Program-made: the position numbers and the translations under genes
Notes under the pieces: model-generated
The model's input: the letters and a program-made list of their open reading frames with translations, nothing else
Database searches by the model: none
Told to the model about the DNA's origin: nothing
From: Serinibacter arcticus
GTDB taxonomy: Bacteria; Actinomycetota; Actinomycetes; Actinomycetales; Beutenbergiaceae
Direction: 5' to 3'
Assembly (NCBI RefSeq): GCF_003121705.1
Contig: NZ_PYHR01000002.1
Span: 1,674,001 to 1,738,000, forward strand
Length of the DNA stretch: 64,000 nt
Part shown: piece by piece, positions 49,663-58,719 of the stretch
How the letters are laid out: each line of letters opens with the position of its first letter
Position numbering within the stretch: the stretch's first letter is position 1

Positions 49663-49691
49663 ACACTGCCAAGTGAAAACACCATTGTCAA
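49663..49691 (-). promoter_or_regulatory. lsr2 promoter (TTGACA - 17 - CAGTGT)
   Basis: On the minus strand TTGACA (49686-49691) and CAGTGT (49663-49668) are 17 bases apart, a near-consensus housekeeping promoter. The surrounding 49670-49740 is the most AT-rich DNA in the region, as expected for Lsr2 autoregulation. Confidence 0.65.
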
Positions 49692-49723
49692 TCAGAGATT
49701 GCTAGGAAATCGTCAGTTCTCGA

Positions 49724-49882
49724 TTACTGCTGTGATTCCCGACGCAGCTGCTGCTCCTGCGCAAGTCGCTGTGCGCGTTCCTTGCGATCGGCCTGAATCA
49801 TCGAGCGGACGACGATTCCGAACAGCGCGAGCACACCGATCGACGGCACCAGCGCACCGAGATTCGCCCAGAAGTCCGACAT
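49724..49882 (-). CDS. Small membrane protein downstream of lysS
   Basis: A 52-residue frame starting MSDFWANLGALVPSIGVLAL: one transmembrane helix (about 8-27) followed by a charged Gln/Arg/Glu tail (MIQADRKERAQRLAQEQQLR). It starts ten bases after the lysS stop on the same strand, so it is probably co-transcribed. The length, helix-then-coil form and position suggest a real gene, but I recognise no family. Confidence 0.65.
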   Translation of the reverse strand: MSDFWANLGALVPSIGVLALFGIVVRSMIQADRKERAQRLAQEQQLRRESQQ

Positions 49883-49892
49883 GCCGCTCAGC

Positions 49893-51455
49893 CTACGCCC
49901 GGCCCGCGGACGGCTTCACCAGCGGGAACAGGATCGTCTCGCGGATCCCGCGACCCGTGAGCGCCATGAGGAGGCGGTCCACGCCCATGCCCATCCCGCC
50001 CATCGGCGGGAGCGCGTGCTCGACGGCCCGCAGGAAGTCCTCGTCCAGGAGCATCGCCTCGGGGTCGCCCGCGGCCGCGAGCAGCGCCTGCGCCTCGAAC
50101 CGCTCGCGCTGGACCACGGGGTCGATCAGCTCGGAGTACCCGGTCGCGAGCTCGAAACCGCGGATGTACAGGTCCCACTTCTCCGTGACGCCCGGCTTGC
50201 TGCGGTGCGCGCGCGTCAGCGGCGAGGTGTCGACGGGGAAGTCCCGCACGAACGTGGGCGCCACCAGGTGGTCGCCCACGAGGTGCTCGAACAGCTCCTC
50301 GGCGACCTTCCCGGGGGTCGGCGCCTTGCCCGAGACGTCCAGTCCGAGCTTCTCCGCGTGACGGTGCAGATCGGCGAGCGGCACCTCGGGGGTGATCTCC
50401 TCGCCCAGCGCGTGCGAGACGGAGTCGTAGAGCGAGATCTGCGCCCACTCGCCGCCGACCTCGTAGGGCGTGCCGTCGGCGAGCGTCACCGTCGTCGTGC
50501 CGAAGACGTTCTGGGCCGCCTCCTGCACGAGCCCCTGGGTCATCGCGGCGATGCCGTCGTAGTCCGTCCAGGCCTCGTAGGCCTCCATCGCGGAGAACTC
50601 CGGGCTGTGGGAGGAGTCGACGCCCTCGTTGCGGAAGTTGCGACCGATCTCGTACACGCGATCGACCCCGCCGACCACGGCCTGCTTGAGGAACAGCTCC
50701 GTGGCAATACGCAGGTAGAGGTCCACGTCGAACGCATTCATGTGCGTGACGAAAGGACGCGCGGCAGCGCCACCGGCAAGCGTCTGCAGCGTCGGGGTCT
50801 CGACCTCGACGTAGTCGCGCGCGTGGAAGGACTCGCGCAGGGAACGCATCACTCCCGCGCGAATGCGCACCATGTCGCGCGCGTCGGGACGGGCGATGAG
50901 ATCGAGATAGCGACGACGCACCCGCGTCTCCTCGCTCGTCTCCTTGTGCAGCGTCGGCAGCGGGCGCAGCGCCTTGGACGCGAGCGTCCAGGAGGTGGCC
51001 ATGACCGAGAGCTCGCCGCGTCGCGAGCTGATGACGCGGCCCGAGACGAACAGGAAGTCGCCGAGGTCGATGTCGGTCTTGAACGCGGCGAGCCGCTCCT
51101 CGCCGACCTCGGCCAGCGACAGCATCGCCTGCAGCGTGGTGCCCGAACCGTCGGCGATCGAGACGAAGCAGAGCTTGCCGGTGTTGCGCAGGTGGACCAC
51201 GCGGCCGGCGACGCCGACGACGTCGTCCGTCTCCTCGCCCTGCTCCAGGTGCGCGTACCCCGCGCGGACGGCGGCGATCGTCGTCGTCACCGGAACCTCG
51301 ACCGGGTACGGCTCCACGCCGTCGGCCAGCAGCCGCTCACGCTTGTCCTTGCGCACCCGCACCTGCTCGGGATCGGCGCCGAGCTCGAGCTCGACGGCGT
51401 CGACGCCCTCGGCGTCGTCGGGGGCGGACGGGAGGGGGCTGGGCGTGTCGGTCAC
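49893..51455 (-). CDS. lysS: LysS, class II lysyl-tRNA synthetase
   Basis: A 520-residue enzyme: disordered acidic head (about 1-30), OB-fold anticodon domain (about 60-165), then the class II core with motif 2 [21 protein letters not shown] and motif 3 [15 protein letters not shown]. The start is GTG with TAGGAT six bases upstream (51462-51467). It is followed by a small membrane-protein gene and then lsr2 with its own promoter. Confidence 0.96.
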   Translation of the reverse strand: MTDTPSPLPSAPDDAEGVDAVELELGADPEQVRVRKDKRERLLADGVEPYPVEVPVTTTIAAVRAGYAHLEQGEETDDVVGVAGRVVHLRNTGKLCFVSIADGSGTTLQAMLSLAEVGEERLAAFKTDIDLGDFLFVSGRVISSRRGELSVMATSWTLASKALRPLPTLHKETSEETRVRRRYLDLIARPDARDMVRIRAGVMRSLRESFHARDYVEVETPTLQTLAGGAAARPFVTHMNAFDVDLYLRIATELFLKQAVVGGVDRVYEIGRNFRNEGVDSSHSPEFSAMEAYEAWTDYDGIAAMTQGLVQEAAQNVFGTTTVTLADGTPYEVGGEWAQISLYDSVSHALGEEITPEVPLADLHRHAEKLGLDVSGKAPTPGKVAEELFEHLVGDHLVAPTFVRDFPVDTSPLTRAHRSKPGVTEKWDLYIRGFELATGYSELIDPVVQRERFEAQALLAAAGDPEAMLLDEDFLRAVEHALPPMGGMGMGVDRLLMALTGRGIRETILFPLVKPSAGRA

Positions 51456-51461
51456 CCCCAG

Positions 51462-51467
51462 ATCCTA
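51462..51467 (-). promoter_or_regulatory. -10 element (TAGGAT) of lysS, leaderless type
   Basis: TAGGAT on the minus strand is 6 bases before GTG 51455; it overlaps the end of the panC frame. Confidence 0.5.
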
Positions 51468-53297
51468 CCGAGGGGCGACGTCGGGCTCCCCCGCGTCGTC
51501 GCGGCCGACGGCGCCGCCGACCACCAGCGGGGTCGTGTCGATGAGCCTCACCCCGTCGACGACGGCGGCCACGACGTAGGTCAGCTCGCCGGCCTCGTCC
51601 GGACCGGCCGGGAGGAACGTCGTCGGGGTCACGAGATCGGCGTAGTCGAGCGCGACGCCGTCGACGCCCGTCACCTCGGCGCGGGCGGCGCGGAGCACGG
51701 CGGTCACGTCGCCCCCGGCGCCGGCGATGCGTCGCGCGGCCACGACCGAGCGCGACAGGGCCAGCGCCTGCTCGCGGCCCGACGGCGTCAACCGCGCGTT
51801 GCGGCTGGACATCGCCAGCCCGTCGGCCTCGCGGGCGACGGGGGCGGCCAGCACCCACAGCGGCATCGCGAGCTCGGCGACCATCCCGCGCACGACGGCG
51901 AGCTGCTGGGCGTCCTTCTCCCCGAACACCGCGACGTCGGGCTGCGTGAGGTGGAGCAGCTTGGCCACGACGGTGAGCACGCCGTCGAAGTGCCCGGGCC
52001 GGGACGCCCCCTCGTACCGCCTGGCCACGGGGCCGGCGACGACGCCGGCCGCGCGCTCCCCCACGCCGTCGGGGTACATCTCCGCCACGCCGGGGGCGAA
52101 GACGAGGTCGGGGGCGTCGGGGCCGAGGCTCCCGAGTGCCGCGAGGTCGCCCTCGAGCGTGCGCGGGTAGGCCTCGAGGTCGCGCGGGTCCCCGAACTGG
52201 GTCGGGTTGACGAAGATCGTCACGATCACGTGGTCGGCGGCCGTGCGGGCGGCCCGGACCAGCCCGAGGTGGCCCTCGTGCAGCGCCCCCATCGTCATGA
52301 CGACGGCGACCCGGCCGCCGAGGCGCGCCCGCGCCGCCCGCAGGTCGGCACGGGTGCGGACGACGGCGGTGCCCGCGGCGGTCGCGACGGCCGCCGGCAG
52401 CGCGGGGCCGGGGTGCTCGCGCAGCAGGCGCTCGAGCTCGGCGGCCCGGTCGTCCGAGATGCGTCCGGCCTCCCGGGCGAGCAGCGCGGTGGAGCGGGCG
52501 AGGGCGCGGTAGGCGGCGCCGGTCGCCAGCGCGTCGTCGGTGCCCGCGAGGGCGTCGAGGTGGCCGGACACCGTGCCGACGTCGCCCCGGCTGACCGGGC
52601 CGGTGAGCGCCTGCTCCCCCGCCGTGAGCGCCCCCTCGAGCGCGGCCCGGGTGAGCGGACCGAGGAGCCGGGCGCCGTCGTCGACCCCCGCCTCCTCGAG
52701 CACCCGGCGCGCCTGGACCAGGAGCGTCACGAGGTGGTTGCTCGCGTGGCTGAGGGCCGCGTGGTACGCGCCGCGGGCGGCGTCGGCCAGGAGCACCGGC
52801 TCGCCCCCGATCTCGACGACGAGCGCCTGCCCGATGGGCTGGACGGGCGCCGGGGCGGTGACGGCGAACGGGGCGCCCTCGAGCCGCGAGAGGTCGAGTG
52901 AGGTGCCGGTGAAGGTCATGGCCGGGTGGACGGCGAGCGGGATCGCCCCCGCCTCGAGGGCGGGCCGGAGCACCTCGACGCCGTGCCGACCGCTCGTGTG
53001 CAGCACGATCTGCCCGGGCCGGAACCCGCCCTGGGCGGCGATCCAGGCGGCGACGGACGTGATCGCGTCGTCGGGCACCGTCAGGAGCACGAGGTCGCTG
53101 GCGCGCGCGACGTCGACCATGTCGAGCACGGGGACGCCGGTCAGGAGGGTGTCGATGCGGTCGAGGCTGTCGGGCGAGCCGCCGCTGGCCCCGACCACCT
53201 CGTGGCCGACCTGGCGGAGCGCGCTGCCGAGCACCGCCCCGACCCTGCCCGCTCCGACGATCCCGACGCTGAGCCGTCCCGGCCGCTGAGAGTTCAC
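51465..53297 (-). CDS. panC: DUF2520-PanC fusion (pantothenate synthetase)
   Basis: A 610-residue two-domain protein in one uninterrupted frame. Residues about 1-300 are a Rossmann/DUF2520 protein (VGIVGAGRVGAVLGSALRQV, LHTSGRHGVEVL, HPAMTFTG). Residues about 315-600 are PanC, which joins pantoate and beta-alanine: MTMGALHEGHL, FVNPTQFG, GVLTVVAKLLH, FGEKDAQQLAVV and MSSRNARL are intact. In many actinobacteria these are adjacent separate genes. The GTG overlaps the stop of the sensor kinase by four bases. No panB or panD is in view. Confidence 0.9.
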   Translation of the reverse strand: MNSQRPGRLSVGIVGAGRVGAVLGSALRQVGHEVVGASGGSPDSLDRIDTLLTGVPVLDMVDVARASDLVLLTVPDDAITSVAAWIAAQGGFRPGQIVLHTSGRHGVEVLRPALEAGAIPLAVHPAMTFTGTSLDLSRLEGAPFAVTAPAPVQPIGQALVVEIGGEPVLLADAARGAYHAALSHASNHLVTLLVQARRVLEEAGVDDGARLLGPLTRAALEGALTAGEQALTGPVSRGDVGTVSGHLDALAGTDDALATGAAYRALARSTALLAREAGRISDDRAAELERLLREHPGPALPAAVATAAGTAVVRTRADLRAARARLGGRVAVVMTMGALHEGHLGLVRAARTAADHVIVTIFVNPTQFGDPRDLEAYPRTLEGDLAALGSLGPDAPDLVFAPGVAEMYPDGVGERAAGVVAGPVARRYEGASRPGHFDGVLTVVAKLLHLTQPDVAVFGEKDAQQLAVVRGMVAELAMPLWVLAAPVAREADGLAMSSRNARLTPSGREQALALSRSVVAARRIAGAGGDVTAVLRAARAEVTGVDGVALDYADLVTPTTFLPAGPDEAGELTYVVAAVVDGVRLIDTTPLVVGGAVGRDDAGEPDVAPR

Positions 53298-54818
53298 CCC
53301 ACCATTCTCGCGCTCGCGGGGATCAGGACCGTCACCTCCGTGCGGCCGGGCTCCGAGGTGAGGGTGATCGTGCCGGCGTGGGCGGTGACGATCGCCTCGA
53401 CGATCGCGAGGCCGAGGCCGGTCGAGCGTGCGGCGCCGTCGCCACCGCCGCGCGCCGCGTCACCGCGGGAGAACCGGTCGAAGATGCCGGGCTGCTGGTC
53501 GGCCGGGATGCCGGGGCCGTCGTCGCGCACCGTGATCCTGACGTGGGCGTCGGTGCGGTCGAGGCCGAGCGTGACCGTGGTACCGGCGGGGGTGTGGACG
53601 CGGCAGTTGGCGAGGAGGTTGACCAGCACCTGGCGCAGTCGCGCCTCGTCACCGCGAACCAGCAGCTCCTCGAGCCCGCCGTCCTCGGGCAGGTCCAGGC
53701 GCCAGACGTGGTCGCGACCGGCGGCGTGGGCGTCGGAGACGGCGTCGGCAGCGACGGCGACGAGGTCGACGTCCGACTCGACGATCTCGCGGCCGGCGTC
53801 GAGCCGGGCGAGGAGCAGGAGATCCTCCACGAGCGCCTGCATGCGGCGGCTCTCGGACGCGACCCGGGTGACGGCGTGCGTCGAGTCCGCCGACAGGTCG
53901 CCGTGGCGGAGCACGAGCTCGGAGTAGCCGCGGATGGAGGCCAGCGGCGTGCGCAGCTCGTGCGAGGCGTCGGCGACGAACTGCCGCACCTGCTGCTCGC
54001 TCGCGTGCCGGGCCGTCAGCGACGTCTCCACGTGGCCGAGCAGCCGGTTCAGCGCGGCCCCGACCTGGCCGACCTCCGTGCGCTCGTCGGTGTCGGCGTC
54101 GGGCACGCGCTCGTCGATCGCGACCACGCCGCGATCCAGCGGCAGCTCCGAGACCCGGGTCGCGGTCTGCGCCACCCGGTCGAGCGGGCGCAGCGAGCGG
54201 CGCACAAGCCAGGTCGCGAGCGCCGTCGCACCGACGACGACGGCGAGGCCGACGACGACCTCGACCCCCACGTAGCTGCTCAGGGTCGCGGCCGCGGTGC
54301 TCCAGGGCAGCGCCGTCGCCATCCGCGATCCGTCCTCCCGCTCGACGGTGAGGGCGCGATAGGTGCCGAGGCCGTCGATCTGGATCCAGGTCGGGCTCGC
54401 GCCGGCGGCCAGCACCTGGCCGGCCTGGTCGGGGGTGAGCTCCTGCGGCTGGGCCGAGTCGTCGAGGTAGCCCGCGGCGACGACGGCGCCGTCGCGCTCC
54501 TCGACGACGACGGTGCCGACCGCCTGGCCACGGACGTTGAGCCCGGGCGGGCCGTCGTCCCACGGGAAGGGGGCGGCTCGCCCGAGGAGTCGGTCGAGCC
54601 GGTCTGCTGGCCGCCGGACTGCCCCGGCGGGGAGCCGAGGCCCTCCCCGCGCCCCGCCCGCGCTCGCTGGCGCTGAGGAGCGCGTCGTCGACCCGCCCCG
54701 CGAGTTCCGCGCGCAGGCTGACGGCCGAGAAGACCCCGAGGATGACGGCGACGAGGAGCGCGACGAGGGCGACCAGCGCGATGAGCTGCGTGCGCAGCCG
54801 GAGCGGGCGAGCCGTCAC
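53294..54818 (-). pseudogene. Sensor histidine kinase (two apparent frameshifts)
   Basis: Frame 1 gives the N-terminus: membrane helix (LIALVALVALLVAVILGVFS) and the start of the sensor domain. A middle part lies in a second frame (GLGSPPGQSGGQQTGSTDSS). The rest, in a third frame, has FPWDDGPPGLNVRG, a second helix, HAMP, HisKA with FVADASHELRTPLASIRGYS, and an HATPase domain with DDGPGIP. Two added bases restore 508 codons: one near 54652-54659 (CCCC or CCC run) and one in the GGGGG run 54569-54573. The GTG start overlaps the regulator stop by four bases. It resembles MprB/TcrY-type kinases; I suspect sequence errors. Confidence 0.8.
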
Positions 54819-55599
54819 GTGGTCGGGCCCGTCGGCACCGCGGGCTTGAGCACGTAGCCGGCACCGCGCAGCGTGTGGATCATCGGCTCGCGGCCGGCGT
54901 CGATCTTGCGGCGCAGGTAGGAGATGTAGAGCTCGACGATGTTGGCCTGGCCGCCGAAGTCGTACTGCCAGACGCGGTCGAGGATCTGCGCCTTCGACAG
55001 CACCCGACGCGGGTTGCGCATGAGGTAGCGCAGCAGCTCGAACTCGGTGGCGGTCAGCTGGACCTCGACGCCGCCGCGACGCACCTCGTGCGAGTCCTCG
55101 TCGAGCGTGAGGTCGCCGACCTCGAGCACGGCGTCCGGCCGCTGCGCGAGCGCCCCGAGCGGCGCATCAGGGCGCGCAGCCGGGCGACCACCTCCTCGAG
55201 GCTGAACGGCTTGGTGACGTAGTCGTCGCCGCCGGCGGTCAGACCGTGCACGCGGTCCTCGAGCGCGTCACGCGCGGTGAGGAAGAGGACGGGAACCGTG
55301 TGGGTGGCGCGGAGCCGACGCAGCACCTCGAAGCCGTCGAGGCCGGGCATCATCACGTCGAGCACGACGACGTCGGGATCGAGGTCCTTCGCCGCCCTGA
55401 GCGCGGCGTGCCCGTCGGGCGCCGTCTCCACGCGCCAGCCCTCGTAGCGCAGCACGGTGGCGAGCAGCTCGCGCAGGCTCGCCTCGTCGTCGACCACGAG
55501 CACGCGCAGCGGCCCGCCGTCGGGACGGGTGAGGACCTCGGCGGGGGCGCCCTGCGCGGCGGTGGTGGGCGTGCCCGAGGGGGCGGACGTGGTCGACAT
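54815..55599 (-). pseudogene. OmpR-family response regulator (apparent frameshift)
   Basis: The receiver domain (VDDEASLRELLATVLRYEGW, phospho-Asp in VVVLDVMMPGLDG, FLTARDA, TKPFSLEE) is in one frame. The winged-helix DNA-binding domain (VGDLTLDEDSHEV, LTATEFELLRYL, LYISYLRRKIDAG) is in another. One extra C in the CCCC run 55153-55156 joins them (RRSGALAQRPDAVLEVGD), giving 261 residues. The start at 55599 is supported by CATGAT seven bases upstream. It leads an operon with the kinase and DUF2520-PanC. Confidence 0.8.
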
Positions 55600-55606
55600 G
55601 GGAGAC

Positions 55607-55612
55607 ATCATG
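55607..55612 (-). promoter_or_regulatory. -10 element (CATGAT) of the response regulator, leaderless type
   Basis: CATGAT on the minus strand is 7 bases before ATG 55599. It would drive the regulator-kinase-panC operon. Confidence 0.4.
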
Positions 55613-55686
55613 CTCCCGCCACCCCCGGCGGTTCCTCGGTGCCACCTGTGCGCTTCCTGTGAGCCCCACGCCCGAGCGGGTTCCGC

Positions 55687-55692
55687 CATGAT
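55687..55692 (+). promoter_or_regulatory. -10 element (CATGAT) of the DUF805 gene, leaderless type
   Basis: CATGAT is 7 bases before ATG 55700. The divergent response regulator uses the same hexamer and spacing. Confidence 0.4.
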
Positions 55693-55699
55693 GTCGGTC

Positions 55700-56398
55700 A
55701 TGGCCTACGACCTCCCTCCTCCCCCGTACCAGGCACCGACCCCGCCACCGGCGTACTCCGCCGGGCCCGGTGCCACCGACGTCCCGCTGGACCAGCCGTT
55801 GTACGGGGCGACGTTCCGCCAGGCGCTCAGCCGCTTCTTCCGCAAGTACGCGGTCTTCACGGGCCGCGCGAGCCTGTCGGAGATGTGGTGGGCCTACCTG
55901 GCCCAGGTGCTGGGTGTCGGCGTCTTCTACGTGCTGCTCATCGTGCTGAGCGTGTCGCTCACCGACCCCAGGACCGGGGAGATCCCCGACGACCGCGCGT
56001 GGCCCATCGCGATCCCCGGCCTCTTCCTGCTCGTCATCACGCTCGGCACCTTCCTGCCGATGCTCGCGGTCATCGTGCGCCGCCTGCACGACACCGGACG
56101 CCCCGGCTGGTGGTACCTGATCACCTTCGTCCCCCTCGGCAGCATCGTGCTGCTGGTGTTCCTGTGCCAGAACAGCACGGTGACCGGGTTCGCCTTCGAC
56201 AGCCGCAACGGGCAGCCGAGCCTGGCGGTGAACCCGATCCTGCGCGGCCAGGTCGGCGGGTTCGCCCCCGGCGGCTGGGGCGGGCCCGCGGGCTACGGAG
56301 CTCCTGCGTTCGGCCCGCCGCAGGGCGGACCCGGGTACGGCCAGCCCCCGCAGGACGCGCCCACCTACGGCCAGCCCCCGCAGGACCGCCCGTACTGA
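55700..56398 (+). CDS. DUF805 membrane protein
   Basis: A 232-residue protein: Pro/Ala-rich cytoplasmic head (about 1-30), then the DUF805 domain (about 40-175) with YAVFTGRASLSEMWWAYL and RRLHDTGRPGWWYLI, with four hydrophobic segments. The C-terminal tail is Gly/Pro/Gln-rich with GYGQPPQDAPTYGQPPQD repeats. Function is unknown (the family is often near secreted or stress genes). Divergent from the two-component system. Confidence 0.88.
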   Translation: MAYDLPPPPYQAPTPPPAYSAGPGATDVPLDQPLYGATFRQALSRFFRKYAVFTGRASLSEMWWAYLAQVLGVGVFYVLLIVLSVSLTDPRTGEIPDDRAWPIAIPGLFLLVITLGTFLPMLAVIVRRLHDTGRPGWWYLITFVPLGSIVLLVFLCQNSTVTGFAFDSRNGQPSLAVNPILRGQVGGFAPGGWGGPAGYGAPAFGPPQGGPGYGQPPQDAPTYGQPPQDRPY

Positions 56399-56415
56399 CG
56401 GCGGGACGCGAGCGC

Positions 56416-56452
56416 GACGACGGCCGCCACCCCTCGGGTGGCGGCCGTCGTC
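56416..56452. terminator. Bidirectional terminator, DUF805 gene / PH-domain gene
   Basis: A perfect 17-bp stem (56416-56432 with 56436-56452), loop CTC, between convergent genes. It resembles the stem at 17796-17833. Confidence 0.8.
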
Positions 56453-56490
56453 GTGCTCGGGGCCCCGAGGCCGGGGTCAGGGCTCAGGGG

Positions 56491-58164
56491 TCAGGGCTGC
56501 GGCGGCCCGCCGACCTCGGCGGACGCCGTCGGGGCCGCCCCGGCCGCGGGCTCGGGCGCCGCCCCGTCGGCCGCCTCGTCCCGGTGCATCCACCGCTCGG
56601 GTCCGGCGGACCGACGCGCGCTGCGCGCCCGCTCGGCCTGCTCGACGAGGAGCTGGGCCGCGACGCCGGCGTCCAGGTGCGGCAGGCTCGGCTCGATCGA
56701 GCCCGAGCTGTGCGGCGTGAACGAGACCAGGCGAAGACGACGCTCGAGCGGGCCCTGGGTGACACCGAGGGACTGCGTGCGCTCGTGCGGCACGATCGAG
56801 AGCTCGCGGAAGATGCGTCCCTTGCGCAGCGCGATGACGCTGCCGAGCACGCGGAACGCGTTGCGCCGGTAGGCGATCGGGTCGAGCCACCGGGCGCGAC
56901 GCGGTGACGGGACCCAGCCCTCGCCGTCGTCGATCCCGGTCAGCCCGGCCTGCAGGACGGGCAGGTCCTCGTCCTCGAGCTCGGGGACCGCGAGCCTGAT
57001 CAGCATGATCAGCTCGTCGCTCGATCCCACCGGCAGGAGGACGTCGGAGGTCTCGGTGCCGTCCGAGGAGGTCCCCTGCGAGGCGAGCGTGAGCCGGGCG
57101 CGCCACCAGCCGAAGCGGCGCCAGATCGGCCCCTGCAGCACAGTGAGCGCCTGGATCCGCCCCGGCGGGATGGTGCGGGCCTTGGTCTCCAGCAGTCCGT
57201 GCCGGACGCGGAGGCCGTCGGGCGACGTGGCCACGCGGAAGTTGAACTCCGTGGAGAACCGGCTCCACAGGAAGCCGACGGCGCCGAGGAGACCGAAGAG
57301 GCTGCTGAAGATCCACTCGCCGCCGCCGCTGAGCAGGCCACCCACGACCACGCCCGTCACGCCGAGGACGACGCCGACCGTGGCTCCGTGCGCGAGGAGC
57401 GAGCCGACGAGACGCCCCGCCGGCAGGGCGAACACCTGGTGCTCGGGCGCCTCGGGGGCCAGTCGCCGGCCGGCCGGGCGGGCCGGGCGGGCCGGGTTGG
57501 CAAGGTTGGCCGGTTTGGCCGGGCCGGTCGGGGCGGCGCCGTCGACCGCCGGGGCGGTCACGCCGTCGGCACCCACGACCGCGTCGGCGACCTCCGCGGG
57601 CGAGGTGGCGCCCTCGAGGTCGGCGTCCTCGACCGAGTCGATGTCGACGCCCGCCGCGCGGGCCAGGATCTCGTTGCGGACGTCGCTGGCCTCGTCCATC
57701 GTCAGGTAGGCCAGCGACATGTTGGCCTCGGCGCCGCCGGCCGACTCGACCTTGATGCCGGCGAAGCCGAAGATCCGGCCGAGGATCGGCTGGGTGACCT
57801 CGACGGCCTGGATGCGGGTCAGGCGCGCCACCCGCTCCTTGCGGAAGAAGATCCCGGAGCGCTGGACGACGGCCTCGGTCGTGATCGCGTACTCCGTCCG
57901 CCGCCAGGCGAAGTAGGAGTAGGTCAGGCCGATGAGGGTCGCCACGAGGATGACGCCCGCGAGGATGAGGACGAGCGTGAGGACGGGGAGGTCGATGCGG
58001 AGCAGGTCGTCGAGCCCCTGGATCACGAGGATCACGACGAGCGCCGCCGCGATCTTCCAGGCGTTCAGGAGCGGCGTCACCCGGTGCAGGCGACGCCAGG
58101 CGGTCCCGTCGACCGGCGGGGTTCCCGCCGGGCCGGGCTCGGGCGGGAGGGCGGCGTCGGTCAC
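56491..58164 (-). CDS. Multi-PH-domain membrane protein (YdbT-like)
   Basis: 557 residues. Two hydrophobic segments (about 35-75) are followed by a bacterial PH (bPH2) domain (YFAWRRTEYAITTEAVVQRSG, RIQAVEVTQPI), a linker rich in Ala/Pro, another membrane pair (about 255-300) and two more PH-like repeats (GRIQALTVLQGPIWRRFGWW; ERTQSLGVTQGPLERRLRL). It corresponds to B. subtilis YdbT, partner of YdbS. The GTG overlaps the stop of the smaller PH gene by four bases. Confidence 0.88.
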   Translation of the reverse strand: MTDAALPPEPGPAGTPPVDGTAWRRLHRVTPLLNAWKIAAALVVILVIQGLDDLLRIDLPVLTLVLILAGVILVATLIGLTYSYFAWRRTEYAITTEAVVQRSGIFFRKERVARLTRIQAVEVTQPILGRIFGFAGIKVESAGGAEANMSLAYLTMDEASDVRNEILARAAGVDIDSVEDADLEGATSPAEVADAVVGADGVTAPAVDGAAPTGPAKPANLANPARPARPAGRRLAPEAPEHQVFALPAGRLVGSLLAHGATVGVVLGVTGVVVGGLLSGGGEWIFSSLFGLLGAVGFLWSRFSTEFNFRVATSPDGLRVRHGLLETKARTIPPGRIQALTVLQGPIWRRFGWWRARLTLASQGTSSDGTETSDVLLPVGSSDELIMLIRLAVPELEDEDLPVLQAGLTGIDDGEGWVPSPRRARWLDPIAYRRNAFRVLGSVIALRKGRIFRELSIVPHERTQSLGVTQGPLERRLRLVSFTPHSSGSIEPSLPHLDAGVAAQLLVEQAERARSARRSAGPERWMHRDEAADGAAPEPAAGAAPTASAEVGGPPQP

Positions 58165-58655
58165 AGCCCGGCCAGCCGCGACTCGCCGAGCTGCGTGAGG
58201 CGGTCCTTGAGCCGCGCGGCCTCGGCGCTCAGCAGACCCGGGATCGTGGCGTCCGTGCTGGCCGAGGCGGTGTGGAGCTTGACCTCCGCGATCCCGAGCC
58301 CGCGGGTCAGCGGGCCGGAGGAGACGTCCGTGAACTGCATGCGGCCGTAGGGCACCACGACGAGCGTGCGGAACAGCACGCCCTTGCGGACGAGCAGGTC
58401 CTCGTCGCGCTCGGCGTAGCCCACGGCCCGCACCTGACGCGGGACGAGCCACACGGTCCACACGAGCAGCACGGCCACGACGACGGCCGCCGTCCACACC
58501 CAGCCACCGAAGATCACCCCGAGCACGATGCCGGCGACGAGCGGGAGGCCCAGCCAGATCGCGGCGGTGATCAGGCGCGCCCTGATCAGCTTGTCGGAGA
58601 CGCGGACCCAGGTCACGCCGTCGGGCTCGAACGGATCCTGCTGCGGAAGACTCAT
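58161..58655 (-). CDS. PH-domain membrane protein (YdbS-like)
   Basis: A 164-residue protein: two hydrophobic segments (about 28-70) and one bPH2 domain (RAVGYAERDEDLLVRKGVLF, VPYGRMQFTDVSSGPLTRGLG). It is the YdbS-type partner of the larger PH protein downstream and is coupled to it (GTGA). This pair in other actinobacteria follows folK and DUF3180, as here. Role unclear (membrane stress resistance in Bacillus). An in-frame ATG three codons earlier is possible. Confidence 0.88.
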   Translation of the reverse strand: MSLPQQDPFEPDGVTWVRVSDKLIRARLITAAIWLGLPLVAGIVLGVIFGGWVWTAAVVVAVLLVWTVWLVPRQVRAVGYAERDEDLLVRKGVLFRTLVVVPYGRMQFTDVSSGPLTRGLGIAEVKLHTASASTDATIPGLLSAEAARLKDRLTQLGESRLAGL

Positions 58656-58719
58656 GGCCCACATGGTGCCAGGTGGGCCCGTGCCCGTGGGGGCCCGGGG
58701 GCGCGAGTCCCCCGGCGTC

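Noticed and set aside
54280-55156. Programmed frameshifting in the response regulator and kinase
   Set aside because: No slippery heptamer or stimulatory structure stands out, and the same 1-base loss occurs in unrelated genes, pointing to sequence error.
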